Assembly: GCA_022539475.1 (NCBI GenBank)
Contig: VCMS01000052.1
Location: 124,001 to 188,000 of the forward strand
Source: Gracilaria domingensis
Lineage: Eukaryota > Rhodophyta > Florideophyceae > Gracilariales > Gracilariaceae
DNA length: 64,000 nucleotides
Direction of reading: 5' to 3'
A program made the position numbers and the translations under genes. The notes below the pieces were generated by a model that searched no databases, had not been told where the DNA came from, and worked only from the letters and a program-made list of their open reading frames with translations. This document shows, piece after piece, positions 20,077 through 31,863 of the stretch (position 1 is the stretch's first letter; each line of letters begins with the position of its first letter).

Positions 20077-23000
20077 ATGGCATCAGCAATTATTCCGAAG
20101 TTTGGGGACCTTCTCAAAGGGCTGGAGATGTTGCAGAAGGTCATCAACAGCATCTTCGAGCGCAAGGATCTGGTGACTGACAACAAGGATCACCTCGTTC
20201 GGTTGCAACGAAAGTATCAACAGGCAGTGCAGATCATAACGCATCTGGAAAAGCATGAAGAACTTGATTTCATTTCGAACGTCAAACTTCAGGGATTCAC
20301 AGAAGAACTCAGCGAGATTGAGAAAAAACTGCAGCATTGGCACAAGAGTATCGAAGATGCGAAGGCCTCCGACCGCGTGAAAAGAATGAAGCAGATACTA
20401 GATGAGTGCGAGAGTAATGTCAAGGAGATACTTGATTTCAAACCCAGCACTTCTTCACAAGAGCCGAATGCATCAGAGAATGTGGGTCCCGATGCGTATG
20501 TAGAGGGGATGAATAATGTTCCAAGGAATCCACCGCGCTTAACATTCGACTTCACATCCGAATCCACGCCTGAGAGTGAGCTGAAGGATGCAGTGTTGTC
20601 GGAAGAGGGCAACAGAAGCATCGCTGTGATTGCATCTGGTCTGGGGGGCACTGGTAAGACCTGTGCACTCCGCCAAGTGTGCAGAGAAGAAGAAGCGAAG
20701 ACGAAGTTCCCGGGAGGTATTCTGTTCATGCAGCTTGGACATGAGGCCAAGTTGTTCACGATCATACAAGAAATAATCAAACTGGTTTTCTTGACAGGAG
20801 GCAAGACTTTGGCCGGAAGCTTACGAACTATGAAATCTGTACAGGAAGTATGCTGTGCAGTAGCGCCGTGGTTCAACCAACGCGAATGCCTGTTGCTGGT
20901 AGACGACATATGGGATGTCAATGATATCACTTCCGAAGAACTAGAAACTCTAGAAACTATTTTGAGTGGCGGCAGTCGTCTGATCTACACGACAAGGAGT
21001 CGGAGTTTGTGTCAACATACCGAGAGCGTAATTGAGTTTAGAGAGAAGGAATCACAAGGTCCGTTGGCGCGACGTATGCTAATGACTCACGCTGGTTTTG
21101 CTTGGGATCAGCAGCTTAGCCAGGAGAATGATACAGCCGTAAGCGTTGTGTTGGATCAATGTGGAGGTTTTCCATTAGCACTCGGAATTGCGGGAGCTGC
21201 GGTGCGCGAATACTCGGAGCAACGTTTGGAAAACTTTCAAAACGCATGGAGTGATTATGTGCAGGGATGCGCGACCATCAATGAAATTGATGACGAACGG
21301 CATGGGAAACTGGGACTGATCGTGGACAGTTCGTTGAAGGCGTTGGGAAATGAGAGAGGGTTTAAGAAAAAGTTTGAGAAATTATGCATTGTTCGAAAGA
21401 AGCAAGACATTCCTTTGTTGATGCTGCAATGTTTGTGGGGTGCAAGGGACTTGAGAGAAACGATGAAGTGGGTCAAGAAGCTGTACGATGTGTCGGTTGT
21501 GCGAATTCGAAGGGAAGATGAAGGCCGTACGTACATTGAGATTCACGATCTTGTATTGGACCTTGCCGTTGATAGGACGTCAGAAGAATTCAAAGCGGAA
21601 TGTTTCAAAACATTGATTGGGAACTATAAGGAAAGAGCTCGAGAAATGGAATTGGCAGTTGTGGACGATAGAAGAAGCTCACCTGATCTGGCGATTTGCG
21701 GACGAAGAGAGACAAGACTGGCCCGAGTATTGAAACATGCAAAGATATGTTGTGGTGCAGGTAGTGAAGACTGTGAAATTGAAGGCAGGGTTGGTGTTCA
21801 TGCTGCTAAGGCATCGAGCAGAGAAGATCGTTGGGCGTGGTGGAGGTTTGAAGATGACAGTTACATCTTGGACAATCTGTGTCGACTGCTGTATGAATCC
21901 GGTTGCCTGGAAGAGTTACTGTGGTTGCTTTCGCAACCAAACTGGATTGTGATGCGCCTGCAAGAGCACGGCATGTTCTATGTGAATGAGGATATTGAGT
22001 GGGGCAAATCAGCTTTGCACGAGACACACTCGGACACAAGTAGCCACATGACTCATTTAGAGACGATTCGCCAAGCGGCTCAGATGAGTCATACGTTCGT
22101 TGCGCGCAACACACGTGAAGCGTGGTTCCAAGTGCATGGACGATTGCTACGACACGCACAGATTTGTGAAAGAACGAGACGTTTTGTTGCAAAGATTGAA
22201 GAATGTGCGCGCAGGCCATGGGCCAAGGCGTCGACTGGATTGTTACAGCAGGCAAATGAAGGGTTGAAGGAGGTGATAGATTTGGATCCCGAGTTTCGAA
22301 TTCTTTGTTCGTTCGTCCGGGGTCATCACGTTTACGCAGTACTCCAATCAGATGCAGAGTTAGACGTGCATTGGATGTCGTATGACCGTAAGATCGGGTT
22401 CGTGAAGAGAAGAAAGTTTCAAACGGAAGGAGAAAAAGTTGCTGACGCTTTTGAGGCTGCAATATCTGCCGACCTGAAAAAAGTTGCAGTTGGGGATGTG
22501 AGCAGAAATGTGTTTGTATGGGACACCGAAACTTGCTCGCTCTGCAGGACGTTCAAGGCACACGACGCTGAAATCTATAGTGTCGCGCTAAGCAATGACG
22601 GTACTCGAGTGGCGACTGGATCATCGGACAGGACTATTTGAATATGGAATGTTGAGAACGGAGAAATGGTGGGAAAAGTTCTGGAGGGCCACACCGCTAG
22701 GGTTTTGAGCGTTGCGCTGAGCGGGGACGGGAGTCGAGTCGTGTCGGGATCAGAAGACGGAACTGTGCGGATACGGGAGGTTGGGAGCGGTGAGGCGGTA
22801 GGACGGCCGCTGATGGTAAGACAGCCGTGCGAGGCAGGTGGTCGCGTGTACTGCGTTGCCTTCAGCGGTGACGGGCAGTGAGTAGTGAGCGGGACGGAGG
22901 AAGTGTCCGGAAGTGTAAGAACAGGAAGGGTGCAGATATGGGAAGTCGAGAGCGGAATGATGGTTGAACAGTCTCGGATTGGTGACGTTGGATGTGTGCG

Positions 23001-24093
23001 GTGCGTGGCGTTTAGTGAGGACGGAAAGCAGGTGGCGTGCGGGGAGGAGGACGGGACGGTGCGGATATGGAACGCGGAGAGCGGGGAGCGGGTGGAGGAG
23101 CACCGTCTGACGGCAAGGAGTGCATGCACATGCGTGGCGTTCAGCAGCGACGGGACGGAGGTGATTTGCGGGACAGAAGATTCGGCGTTGCGGATATGGG
23201 AGGTGGGAAGGAGAGGGCGGCCGTTTGAGCCGCGCGGCGATGACATTGTCGGGGTGCTGTGCGTTGCGATCAGCGAGGATGGGGGTCGAGTGGTGTGCGC
23301 GTCGGGGGGCGCAACGCTGCAAGTGTGGGACGCTGCGAGCGGGCAGGCGGTGGGACGGCCGCTGGTGGGGCACACTGCTGTGGTGCTGAGCGTTGCGCTG
23401 AGCTGCGACGGGAGGCGAGTGGCGTCCGGGTCGTTCGACGGGACGGTGCGCGTTTGGGACGCGGAGAGCGGAGCGGAGATGGCGCGCCACCGGCTGCGCG
23501 ATGGTGTGCCGGGCAGGGTGGCGTTCAGCGGCGACGGCACGCGCGTGGCGTACGCGTCGAATGGCCACGCGGGCAGGCCGATTTACGAGTATACGCTGTG
23601 GGTGTGGCGGCTGCAGAGCGCGGCGGCGGAGGCGCAGCGCATGGCGGAGCGCGCGGTCGACGTGTCGTGCGTGGCGATGAGCGCCGACGGCTCGCGCGTG
23701 GCGTTCGGCACGGGTGGCGGCGCGCTGCACGTGTGCGACGCGCGCAGCGGCGCGCGCGTGTGCGCGCCGTTCCAGTTGGGCGAAGCATTGCAGCGCGTGG
23801 GCGCCAACGCCGACGGCACGCGCGTGCTGTGCCAGTTGCGCAGCGGCGGCATGGCGCTGTGCGACGTGCAGCTCGGGCGGCGCGTCGGCGCGCTGCTCGC
23901 GCCCGACGACCACGCCGTCAGCTCCATGCACGTCACTTAGGGCAGCCGTTTGCCTGAATGGGAGGCATGGTGCTGGTCTGAGAGCGGACCGACCTGTTTG
24001 GGCTCATTCGAGTGCGGTCTCATTCGCACGAGCGATGGTGCCATCGTATTCCGCGACGCCAACTTCCGTCCCGTGTGCGAGATTGAGTGGTAG
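20077..24093 (+). pseudogene. NLR-like NB-ARC/WD40 gene 1 with three in-frame stops
   Basis: Reading through from ATG 20077 to TAG 24091-24093 gives 1338 codons in one frame, broken by TGA 22639, TGA 22879 and TAG 23938. N-terminal residues 1-125 form an amphipathic helical bundle resembling HeLo/MLKL/RPW8-type cell-death domains (inference). NB-ARC follows: Walker A GLGGTGKT near 188-195, Walker B LLLVDD near 272, GGSRLIYTTRS, FPLAL in place of GLPLAL, and an MHD-like IHDLV. After a helical linker come about eleven WD40 repeats (DGTVRI, CVAFSEDGK). Such proteins sense a ligand through the propeller and oligomerise through NB-ARC, as Apaf-1 does. The first stop falls inside the WD40 region, leaving an 854-residue NB-ARC product. 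The neighbouring paralogue carries CGA, CGA and TGG at the three stop positions. Confidence 0.88.
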
Positions 24094-25237
24094 CTAACAT
24101 TACAAAGCAACAGAATAAAGCTGCTATCGACGCGCTTCTAGCTCACGCCGAGCGCCGTGCACCACCGCAGTTGGCGCGTCGCAGGCGCGCCATAAAGCGA
24201 CAAGTCGGCGAGCAACACGGGAGAGAGCGACGGCGTCCGCGCGTTGCACATTTTTGGTGCAGCGTTGTTTCGCAACTGGCGCTTGACAAACATGGCGCGC
24301 GCGACACGTTGCCGACGTGCACCACGGCGCGCGCGCACGGCATGCTCGCTCGCGCCGCGGCGCCGTGCGCGTGCGGGACACGCGGCGCGTGGCCGCCGCT
24401 GGCGACACGCTGCGCGCCCAGCCCGAACAAGAGCGCCGCACTGCTGGCGGTGCGTAGTGGGGCGTCCACTTGTCCCACTGGGCAGGGCAGGTCACAACGT
24501 AGCCAAATGTGCAGCCGATTGCGCGTTGTCGTGTCTCCATGCCGTCATGCGCGCCATGGCGCTTGCGCCAACAGGCGCGAAAAACAGCGCGCGCAGCACA
24601 TGCCGCACCTGAGGACGTCCACCGCTGCATCTCCATTCCGGTAGAGGCCCATGGCGTGTGGCAGAAGCTGCAGCGGATGCGAAAGGGGTCGCCGGCGCGC
24701 ACATGGGCAACTCTGCTGGTCAGGCCTCATCATGAGGAGGTGGATGGTGCTGTTCCGCGCGCTACCAACGGGAGGGTGCGCCGTTGCGCTCCTTCCACCA
24801 CAGCGATGTCGTAAGGCCTTCCGTAACGGAGAGGCAGAAACGATGAGTGCCACGCAGCCGTCATACAATTAATTCCAAAAGTGCGCTCAATCTGCCTCCA
24901 GCAGCTTGGACAGCAATGCGCGCACCGGTCGCGCAGCGCGCAAACTGTGCGCAGGACGCAACTTGTCCCGACCACGTCCGCCGTGCAAAACACATTCAAA
25001 ACCAAATCTTTGCAGAGTTTTGATGAAAGATTGCCGCACCCAGTGAGTGTGTACCAGTGCACAACAGCAGCTTTGTAGATGATGCCAGTTTGGGACATGA
25101 GTTAATTTAAAAATTTTAAACGATCAGATCGATCGTGATCGACCATGAATCATGGTCCATGATCGATTGTTTCTCTTACAGGTTAGCGATTATTCACTTG
25201 TTTTTAGCGTAAACTGAAAGAATTTCCTTCTCCAAAC
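24094..25237. other. Region between the NLR copies; 3' flank, CpG-rich block, AT-rich tail
   Basis: The first 60 bp match the 3' flank of gene 2 (TGGTAGCTA.CATTACAAAGCAACA), with AATAAA near 24114 in gene 1. Then a CpG-rich block (24130-24650) with many spurious ORFs, and an unremarkable stretch. Near 25120-25170 are repeated GATCGATC/CATGATC motifs. No gene is supported. Confidence 0.45.
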
Positions 25238-25890
25238 TTGGGTTTCCGCGACGGACGAGCGCGACGGAACAGCATCGATCGGTCCATCTCACACGTGGCA
25301 CGCTTCACGTCGGCGCGTGTTCCGCACGCTCACCGCGCCGTCATCTGCGCCCGTCACGGCGCGCGAGCCGCCTGCGCACACGGCGCGACGCACCGCCCCG
25401 CGCCGCCGCCGCTGCGCGCGTGCCACACGCATACGCGAGCTTTGTGCCTCTCATGCGCGTCCTCGCCGCGGCTGTCGCTCTCCGACCGTGCCCACCCCAC
25501 ATCCCACACTCGGACAGTCTCTCGCAATTCCCGAATCATATCAACCAGCTGTTCCCAACACTAGCCAGTCGCTGCCTCTGCTGTTGTCTACGGTACATAT
25601 TCCTTGCTGCGTTGTTCACGTTTTGGGCAGTCTTTCAAACAGAGCTAACAAAAGAACGTTGGAGAACTAATCTAAGACGTCAGCTTGTACAGTTGGCAGC
25701 GGTTTACAGCCGCTCGCAGGCTCTCGCAAAACCCTCGTCTAATCTGGCCAAGTATTTCAACCACCACACCATCACACGTCCTTCAAGTGCAAGTCCTTGC
25801 CGAGCTCCAGTTGCACTTTTGGCTCTCGTTTCGTTCCCAGTTTGCGTCTCTCTTTCAGTTTTCCCGCCAGCAGTTTGAGTTGCAAAACCT
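25238..25890. other. Upstream region of the second NLR-like gene
   Basis: The first 270 bp are CpG-rich and partly match 17440-17690. The remainder is ordinary and ends in a C/T-rich leader before the ATG at 25891. No clear TATA box. Confidence 0.4.
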
Positions 25891-28800
25891 ATGGCGTCGG
25901 CTCTTTTACCATCGTCGGGAGACCTTCTTGCAGCGCTGGGTATGGTAGAGAAGGTCATTAACAGCATCTACGAACGTAGGGATCTTGTGGCGGACAACAA
26001 AGATCACCTCACACGCGTGCAACGAAAGTATCGCCAAGCAGTGGACATCGTAACGTATCTCGAAGGAGAAGGAGGACTGGATTTCATTTCGAACGTCAAA
26101 CTGCGTGCATTTACAGAAACCCTCAGCGAGGTTGAGAGCAAGCTGCAAGATTGGCACCAAAGTATCGAAGATGCGACGGCCGCGCACCGAGTGAGACGAA
26201 TGAAGCAGATACTGGGTGATTGTGAGAGCAACGTAAACGAGATACTCGATTTCAATCCCAGCACTGCTTCACAAGTCCCGAATGCACCAGCGGATTTGGG
26301 TTCCGATGCGTATGTAGAAGGGATGAACAATGTTCCAAGGAATCCAGACCGCTTAACGTTCGACTTTGCATCGGAATCCTCGCCTGAGGGTAAACTAAAG
26401 GCGGCAGTGCTATCAGAGCAGAGCAGCAAAAGCGTGGCTGTGGTGGCATCTGGGCTGGGAGGGGCAGGCAAGACCTGCGCACTTCGTCAAGTGTGCAGAG
26501 AAGAAGAAGTGAAGGTGAAGTTCCCGGGAGGTATTCTGTTCATGCAGCTTGGAAATGAGGCCAAGTTGTTCACGATCATACAAGAAATAATCAAACTGGT
26601 TCTCTTGACAGGAGGCAAGACTTTGGCCGGAAGCTTGCGAACGATGAAATCTGTGCAGGAAGTATGCTGTGCAGTAGCGCCGTGGTTCAACCAACGCGAG
26701 TGCCTGTTGCTGGTAGACGACATATGGGATGTCAATGATATCACTTCCGAAGAACTAGATACTCTAGAAACTATTTTGAGTGGCGGCAGTCGTCTAATCT
26801 ACACGACAAGGTCTCGGAGTTTGTGCCAACATACCGAGAGCGTGATTGAGTTTAGAGAGAAGGAATCACAAGGTCCGTTGGCGCGACGTATGCTAATGAC
26901 TCACGCTGGTTTTGCTTGGGATCAGCAGCAGCATCTTAGCGAGGAGAATGAAAAGGCCGTAAGTATCGTGTTGGATCAATGTGACGGTCTTCCTCTAGCA
27001 CTCGGTATTGCAGGAGCTGCGGTGCGCGAATACTCGGAGCAACGTTTGGAAAACATTCAAAACGCATGGAGCGATTACGTGCAAGGATACGACACCATCA
27101 ATGAAATTAGTGAAGAACGGCATGGGAAGTTGGGACTGATCGTGGACAGTTCGTTGAAGGCGTTGGGAAATGAGGGAGGGTTTAAGGAAAAGTTTGAGAA
27201 GTTGTGCATTGTTCGGAAGAAGCAAGACATTCCCTTGTTGATGTTGCAATGTTTGTGGGGCGCGAGGGACTTGAGAGAAACAATGAGGTGGGCCAAGAAG
27301 CTGTACGATGTGTCGGTTGTGCGAATTCGAAGGGAAGATGAAGGCCGTACGTACATTGAGATTCACGATCTTGTTTTGGATCTTGCCGTTGATATGACGT
27401 CGAAAGAATTCAAAACGGAATGTTTCAACACGTTGATTGGGAACTACAAGGAAAGAGCTCGAGAAATGGAATTGGAAGTTGTGGACGATAGACGAATGTC
27501 AACTGATCTGGAGATTTCCGCACGAAGAGAGACAAGACTGGCACGACTGTTGAAGCATGCAAAGATATGTTGTGGAGGTAGTGAAGACTGTGAGATTGAA
27601 GGCAATGTTGATGGTGATGCTGCTAATGAATCGAGAAGAGAAGATTGTTTCGCGTGGTGGAGGTTTGAAGATGACAGTTACATCTTGGACAATCTGTGTC
27701 GACTGCTGTATGAATCCGGTTGCCTGGAAGAGTTACTGTGGTTGCTTTCGCAACCAAACTGGATTGTGATGCGCCTGCAAGAGCACGGCATGTTCTATGT
27801 GAATGAGGATATTGAGTGGGGCAAATCAGCTTTGCACGAGACACACTCGGACACAAGTAGCCACATGACTCATTTAGAGACGATTCGCCAAGCGGCTCAG
27901 ATGAGTCATACGTTCGTTGCGCGCAACACACGTGAAGCGTGGTTCCAAGTGCATGGACGATTGCTACGACACGCACAGATTTGTGAAAGAACGAGACGTT
28001 TTGTTGCAAAGATTGAAGAATGTGCGCCCAGGCCCTGGGCCAAGGCGTCGACGGGATTGTTACAACAGGCAAATGAAGGGTTGAAGGAGGTGATAGATTT
28101 GGACACCGAGTTTTAAATTCTTTGTTCATTCGTCCGGGGTCATCACGTTTACGCTGTACTGCAAACCAGGTCAGACTTAGATGTGTATTGGATGTCTTAT
28201 GACCGTAAGATCGGGGTCGAGAGAAGGAGAAAGTTTCAAACGGAAGTGGAAAAAGTTGCTGACGCTTACAAGGCAGCAATGTCTGCCGACTTGAAAAAGG
28301 TTGCGGTTGGAGATGTGAGCGGAAAAGTGTTTGTATGGTACGTAGAAACTTGCTCTCTGTGCAGGACGTTCAAGGGACACGACGCTGAAATCTGTGGTGT
28401 CGCGCTAAGCAATGACGGTAGTCGAGTGGCAACTGGGTCAGTGGACAGCACTATTCGAATATGGAATGTTGAGAAAGGAGAAATGGTGGGAAAAGCTCTG
28501 AAGGGCCACACCGCTGCAGTTTGGTGCGTTTCGTTGAGCGGGGACGAGAGTCGAGTGGTGTCCGGATCAGAAGACGGAACTGTGCGGATATGGGAGGTTG
28601 GGAGCGGTGAGGCGGTAGGACAGCCGCTGATGGTAGGACAGCCGTGCGAGGCAGGTGGTGGCGTGTACTGCGTTGTATTCAGCGGCGACGGGCAGCGAGT
28701 AGTTTGCGGGACGGAGGAAGTGTCCGGAAGTGCAAGAACAGGAAGGGTGCGGATATTGGAAGTCGAGAGCAAAATGATGGTGGGACAGCCTCGGATAGAT

Positions 28801-29901
28801 TACATTGGTTGTGTGCGGTGTGTCGCGTTTAGTGAGGACGGAAAGCAGGTGGCGTCCGGGGAGGAGGACGGGACGGTGCGGATATGGAACGCGGAGAGCG
28901 GGGAGCGGGTGGAGGAGCACCGTCTGACGGGAAGGAGGGCATGCAGATGCGTGGCGTTCAGCAGCGACGGGACGGAGGTGATTTGCGGGACAGAAGATTC
29001 GGCGTTGCGGATATGGGAGGTGGGAAGGAGAGGGCGGCCGTTTGAGCCGCGCGGCGACATTGTCGGGGTGGGGTGCGTTGCGATGAGCGATGATGGGCGA
29101 GGTGGCGCGTCGGGGGACGCAACGCTGCAAGTGTGGGACGCTGCGAGCGGTCAGGCGGTGGGACAGCCGCTGGTGGGGCACACTCGTCTGGTGCAGTGCG
29201 TTGCGCTGAGCTGCGACGGGAGGCGAGTGGCGTCCGGGTCGCTCGACGGGACGCTGCGCGTGTGGGACGCGGAGAGCGGAGCGGAGGTGGCGCAGCACCG
29301 GCTGCGCGATGGTATGCCGGGCAGCTTGGCGTTCAGCGGCGACGGCACGCGCGTGGCGTACGCGTCGTATGAGCACGCGGGCAGGCCGATTTGGGAGTAC
29401 GCGCTGTGGGTGTGGCGGGTGCAGGGCGCGGCGGCAGAGGCGCAGCGCATGGCGGAGCGCGCCTTCAACGTGTGGTGCGTGGCGATGAGCGGCGACGGCT
29501 CACGCGTGGCGTTCGGCACGCGAGGCGGCGCTCTGCACGTGTGCAACGAGCGCAGCGGCGCGCGCGTGTGCGCGCCGTTCCTGTTGGGCGAAGCGTTGCA
29601 GCGCGTGGGCGCCAACGCCGACGGCACGCGCGTGCTGTGCCAGTTGCGCAGCCGCGCCATGGCGCTGTGCGACGTGCAGCTCGGGCGGCGCGTCGGCGCG
29701 CTGCTCGCGCCCGACGACCACGCCGTCAGCTCTATGCACGTCACTTGGGGCAGCCGTTTGCCTGAATTCGAGGCGTGGTGCTGGTCTGAGAGCGGGCCGA
29801 TGTGGTTGGGCACATTCGAGTGCCGTCTCATTCGCACGGGCGGTAGTGCCGGCGTATTCCGCGACGCCAACTTCCGTCCCGTGTGCGAGATTGAGTGGTA
29901 G
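25891..29901 (+). pseudogene. NLR-like NB-ARC/WD40 gene 2 with one in-frame stop
   Basis: One frame of 1337 codons from ATG 25891 to TAG 29899-29901, broken only by TAA 28114-28116. Domains match gene 1: helical bundle (1-125), NB-ARC with GLGGAGKT at 188-195, LLLVDD at 272-277, GLPLAL at 366-371 and IHDLV at 491-495, a helical region to about 740, then about eleven WD40 repeats with a GC-rich 3' part. The stop sits exactly between the NB-ARC half (741 residues, 25891-28116) and the propeller half, which stays open and has an ATG at 28192. Gene 1 has CGA at the stop position (22297), so CG became TA on both bases. The gene may be dead, may make a propeller-less NB-ARC protein, or may now express two polypeptides. 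Confidence 0.85.
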
Positions 29902-30581
29902 CTACCATTACAAAGCAACACAAACAAGTGCCCAGAACGCGGCGCTGCTTGTGCCGCAAGTGCACATTTCTGCTCGTTTTGCCCCGGGTGCTTGCTATCG
30001 ACGCGCTTCCTGCCTAGGCTGTGCACTGAGCATACTTAGGGTGTGCATGCAGCAAGTTGAGGGGTGCGCCCGCCTTCTCGAGGCAGATGTTCTCGTGGAG
30101 TAGTTACACAGTGAAGATCAGCAAGGGGGGAGCGTGCGCTCTGCTACCAAGTTCACTCGGATGCGGGGCAGAGAGAACACAGTCGGCGCATGCGGTCTAT
30201 GGCGCGAAGAGAGGGTGAGAGCACAGTCCCGGAAAAGCATTCGTAAAACTCGAAAGCAAAATTGTTACTTTTTTTTCTCATGAGGGGTATTTCGCAAAGT
30301 TTTGAGCAGTATTCACCGGCAGCGGAAAATGCCCAAATTTTGGACAACGCTTTTTTCTCGCAAGAATTTGGTACAAATAGATTTGGTTCGGGCCAGAATT
30401 GATGAAGTTTTTCTGCGCTGCGGGAGCCCTGCTCCGAGCGAGTTGACAAACGAGAGATATTTGTAAAGATAAACTTGGCAAAACTCACAATTTTTCAGGC
30501 AACAGATAATTGCAAAAAGTTTCTTCAAACTGCGCTGCAGAATTGCCGTTTTCGGTTTTTCAGAAAAGAAAGGACTCATAC
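29902..30581. other. Intergenic region, no gene seen
   Basis: Begins with the 3' flank shared with NLR gene 1, but with about 70 bp of unrelated sequence inserted after ACAAAGCAACA. The rest holds only short ORFs without domains. Confidence 0.45.
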
Positions 30582-31763
30582 CTAGTGCTCATCAGCAAAG
30601 TCAAAAGTGAGTTCCTCTTCGTATTCCGATTCAACGCGATTCTCAATCGGTGCGGGTGATGCACTAGGCATTGCCCACGTTCCCGGCTCTCCTGGAAGCT
30701 CCCAAATCGGGTCAGCGGTGGCAATGGCATTAGGCTCCTCGAAGAACTCCGGAGAGGCAAAGAGTTCCTCGAATGGCTCCGGCGTAGAAATGGGCGGCTC
30801 GATCGGCTCGGGCATCGGTGTTTCGTAGTCGTAGTCGTTGTTCGCATAACAGCGTGCAGCGTGGATACCGTATTCACCAATCGGACATTCTCCACACGCA
30901 TCCGTCTCAGCAAGATAAACCTGTCCCCACGGACATGGGAAGCACCTGGTCGACCCGGGTCGGGAAAAGCTCCCTCGCATGCAATGCCTGCAGAGCGACT
31001 CATTTTCATATACGGTAAACCGGTTGTAACCGCATTCCTCACAAGTGTGAGCAAACTGGTCGTAGCTCTGCCCTGGCTCACAAATTTCACAACTGTTCGA
31101 GCTTTCGATAAACACCTTCCCAGCGGGACACTCCACACATTCCGTTGCTCCGCGCGGGGCAAACGAGTTGCCGCCACACTTGAAACACCGCCGCATGATA
31201 TTCGGAGAGTCCGTGTATGTGTTTGTGTCACATTCTCTGCACGCGAAATCGGACGATGAATAGTAAGTTCCAGCGGGGCACTTGGTACAGGAACCATCGC
31301 CCAGTAACCTCTGGCCCTCAGCACAAGCAGTGCATTCGGCGGCGCCAGGCAGAGAGTGCGAATTTCTCGGGCAAGGCAAACATGGACCAAACCCTTCTTC
31401 CGCTTTGAAGAATCCCGATGAACATGGGTCACAGGTATGGAAGCCGAGGAATTTGCCGGGTGGACACGTTCCACACTCATTTGTGAACAAGAGCGCTTGT
31501 CCTTCTGGACAGGAGATGCACTCTGTTGCTTCATAGAGCGAGTCTGTGTTTGGAGGACAGGGAAGGCACTCGGTTTGACCGGCTTCCGGCTGATATGTGC
31601 CAGCATCACACGGCTCGCAGGCATAGCCGGCATCATGAAGACCTGGTGGGCATTTGACGCAGCGTCCATCGGCATACAGATGGTACCCCGTTTCGCAAGG
31701 AGGGACGGCTAGCGCGCCACAGATGAAGAGGGCGAAAATGAGGGAAAGACGGGAGAAAGACAT
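30582..31763 (-). CDS. Secreted Cys-repeat protein of GCC2/GCC3 (ephrin-receptor-like) type
   Basis: The 393-residue product from ATG 31763 begins MSFSRLSLIFALFICGALAV, a clean signal peptide. The mature part (about residues 21-320) is a string of repeats of the form C-x2-C-P-x-G-x3-...-C-x2-C, for example CVKCPPGLHDAG, CEPCDAGTYQPEAGQTEC and CTKCPAGTYYSSS, as in GCC2/GCC3 or TNFR-like modules where paired Cys form ladder disulfides. Residues about 325-393 are Pro/Glu-rich and end in a very acidic EEELTFDFADEH. There is no C-terminal membrane segment, so it is probably secreted. The frame continues upstream of the chosen ATG but without signal peptide, and a TATA-like box lies 66 bp ahead, supporting this start. 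Ligand or role unknown. Confidence 0.8.
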   Translation of the reverse strand: MSFSRLSLIFALFICGALAVPPCETGYHLYADGRCVKCPPGLHDAGYACEPCDAGTYQPEAGQTECLPCPPNTDSLYEATECISCPEGQALLFTNECGTCPPGKFLGFHTCDPCSSGFFKAEEGFGPCLPCPRNSHSLPGAAECTACAEGQRLLGDGSCTKCPAGTYYSSSDFACRECDTNTYTDSPNIMRRCFKCGGNSFAPRGATECVECPAGKVFIESSNSCEICEPGQSYDQFAHTCEECGYNRFTVYENESLCRHCMRGSFSRPGSTRCFPCPWGQVYLAETDACGECPIGEYGIHAARCYANNDYDYETPMPEPIEPPISTPEPFEELFASPEFFEEPNAIATADPIWELPGEPGTWAMPSASPAPIENRVESEYEEELTFDFADEH

Positions 31764-31828
31764 GTTGGGATGCGTTAAATGCGAGGGTTGAGACGTGAAG
31801 CGCATGGTGTTGACGAAGCTGGTGGCTC

Positions 31829-31836
31829 TTAAATAC
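31829..31836 (-). promoter_or_regulatory. TATA-like box of the GCC2/GCC3-type gene
   Basis: Minus strand GTATTTAA about 66 bp upstream of ATG 31763. The spacing agrees with other candidate TATA boxes in this window. Confidence 0.4.
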
Positions 31837-31863
31837 ATGAGCTGCTCGAGAGCTGAATCAGTG

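Noticed and set aside
22575-23931. Long minus-strand ORFs antisense to the WD40 repeats (321 and 393 codons), with counterparts at 28567-30026
   Set aside because: They are antisense shadows produced by the periodic, GC-rich WD40 coding sequence.
20077-29901. Idea that the stops are removed by U-to-C RNA editing or a reassigned code
   Set aside because: The paralogue shows ordinary codons at each site, TAA 28114 would be edited to Gln rather than Arg, and neighbouring genes use normal stops; mutation is simpler.
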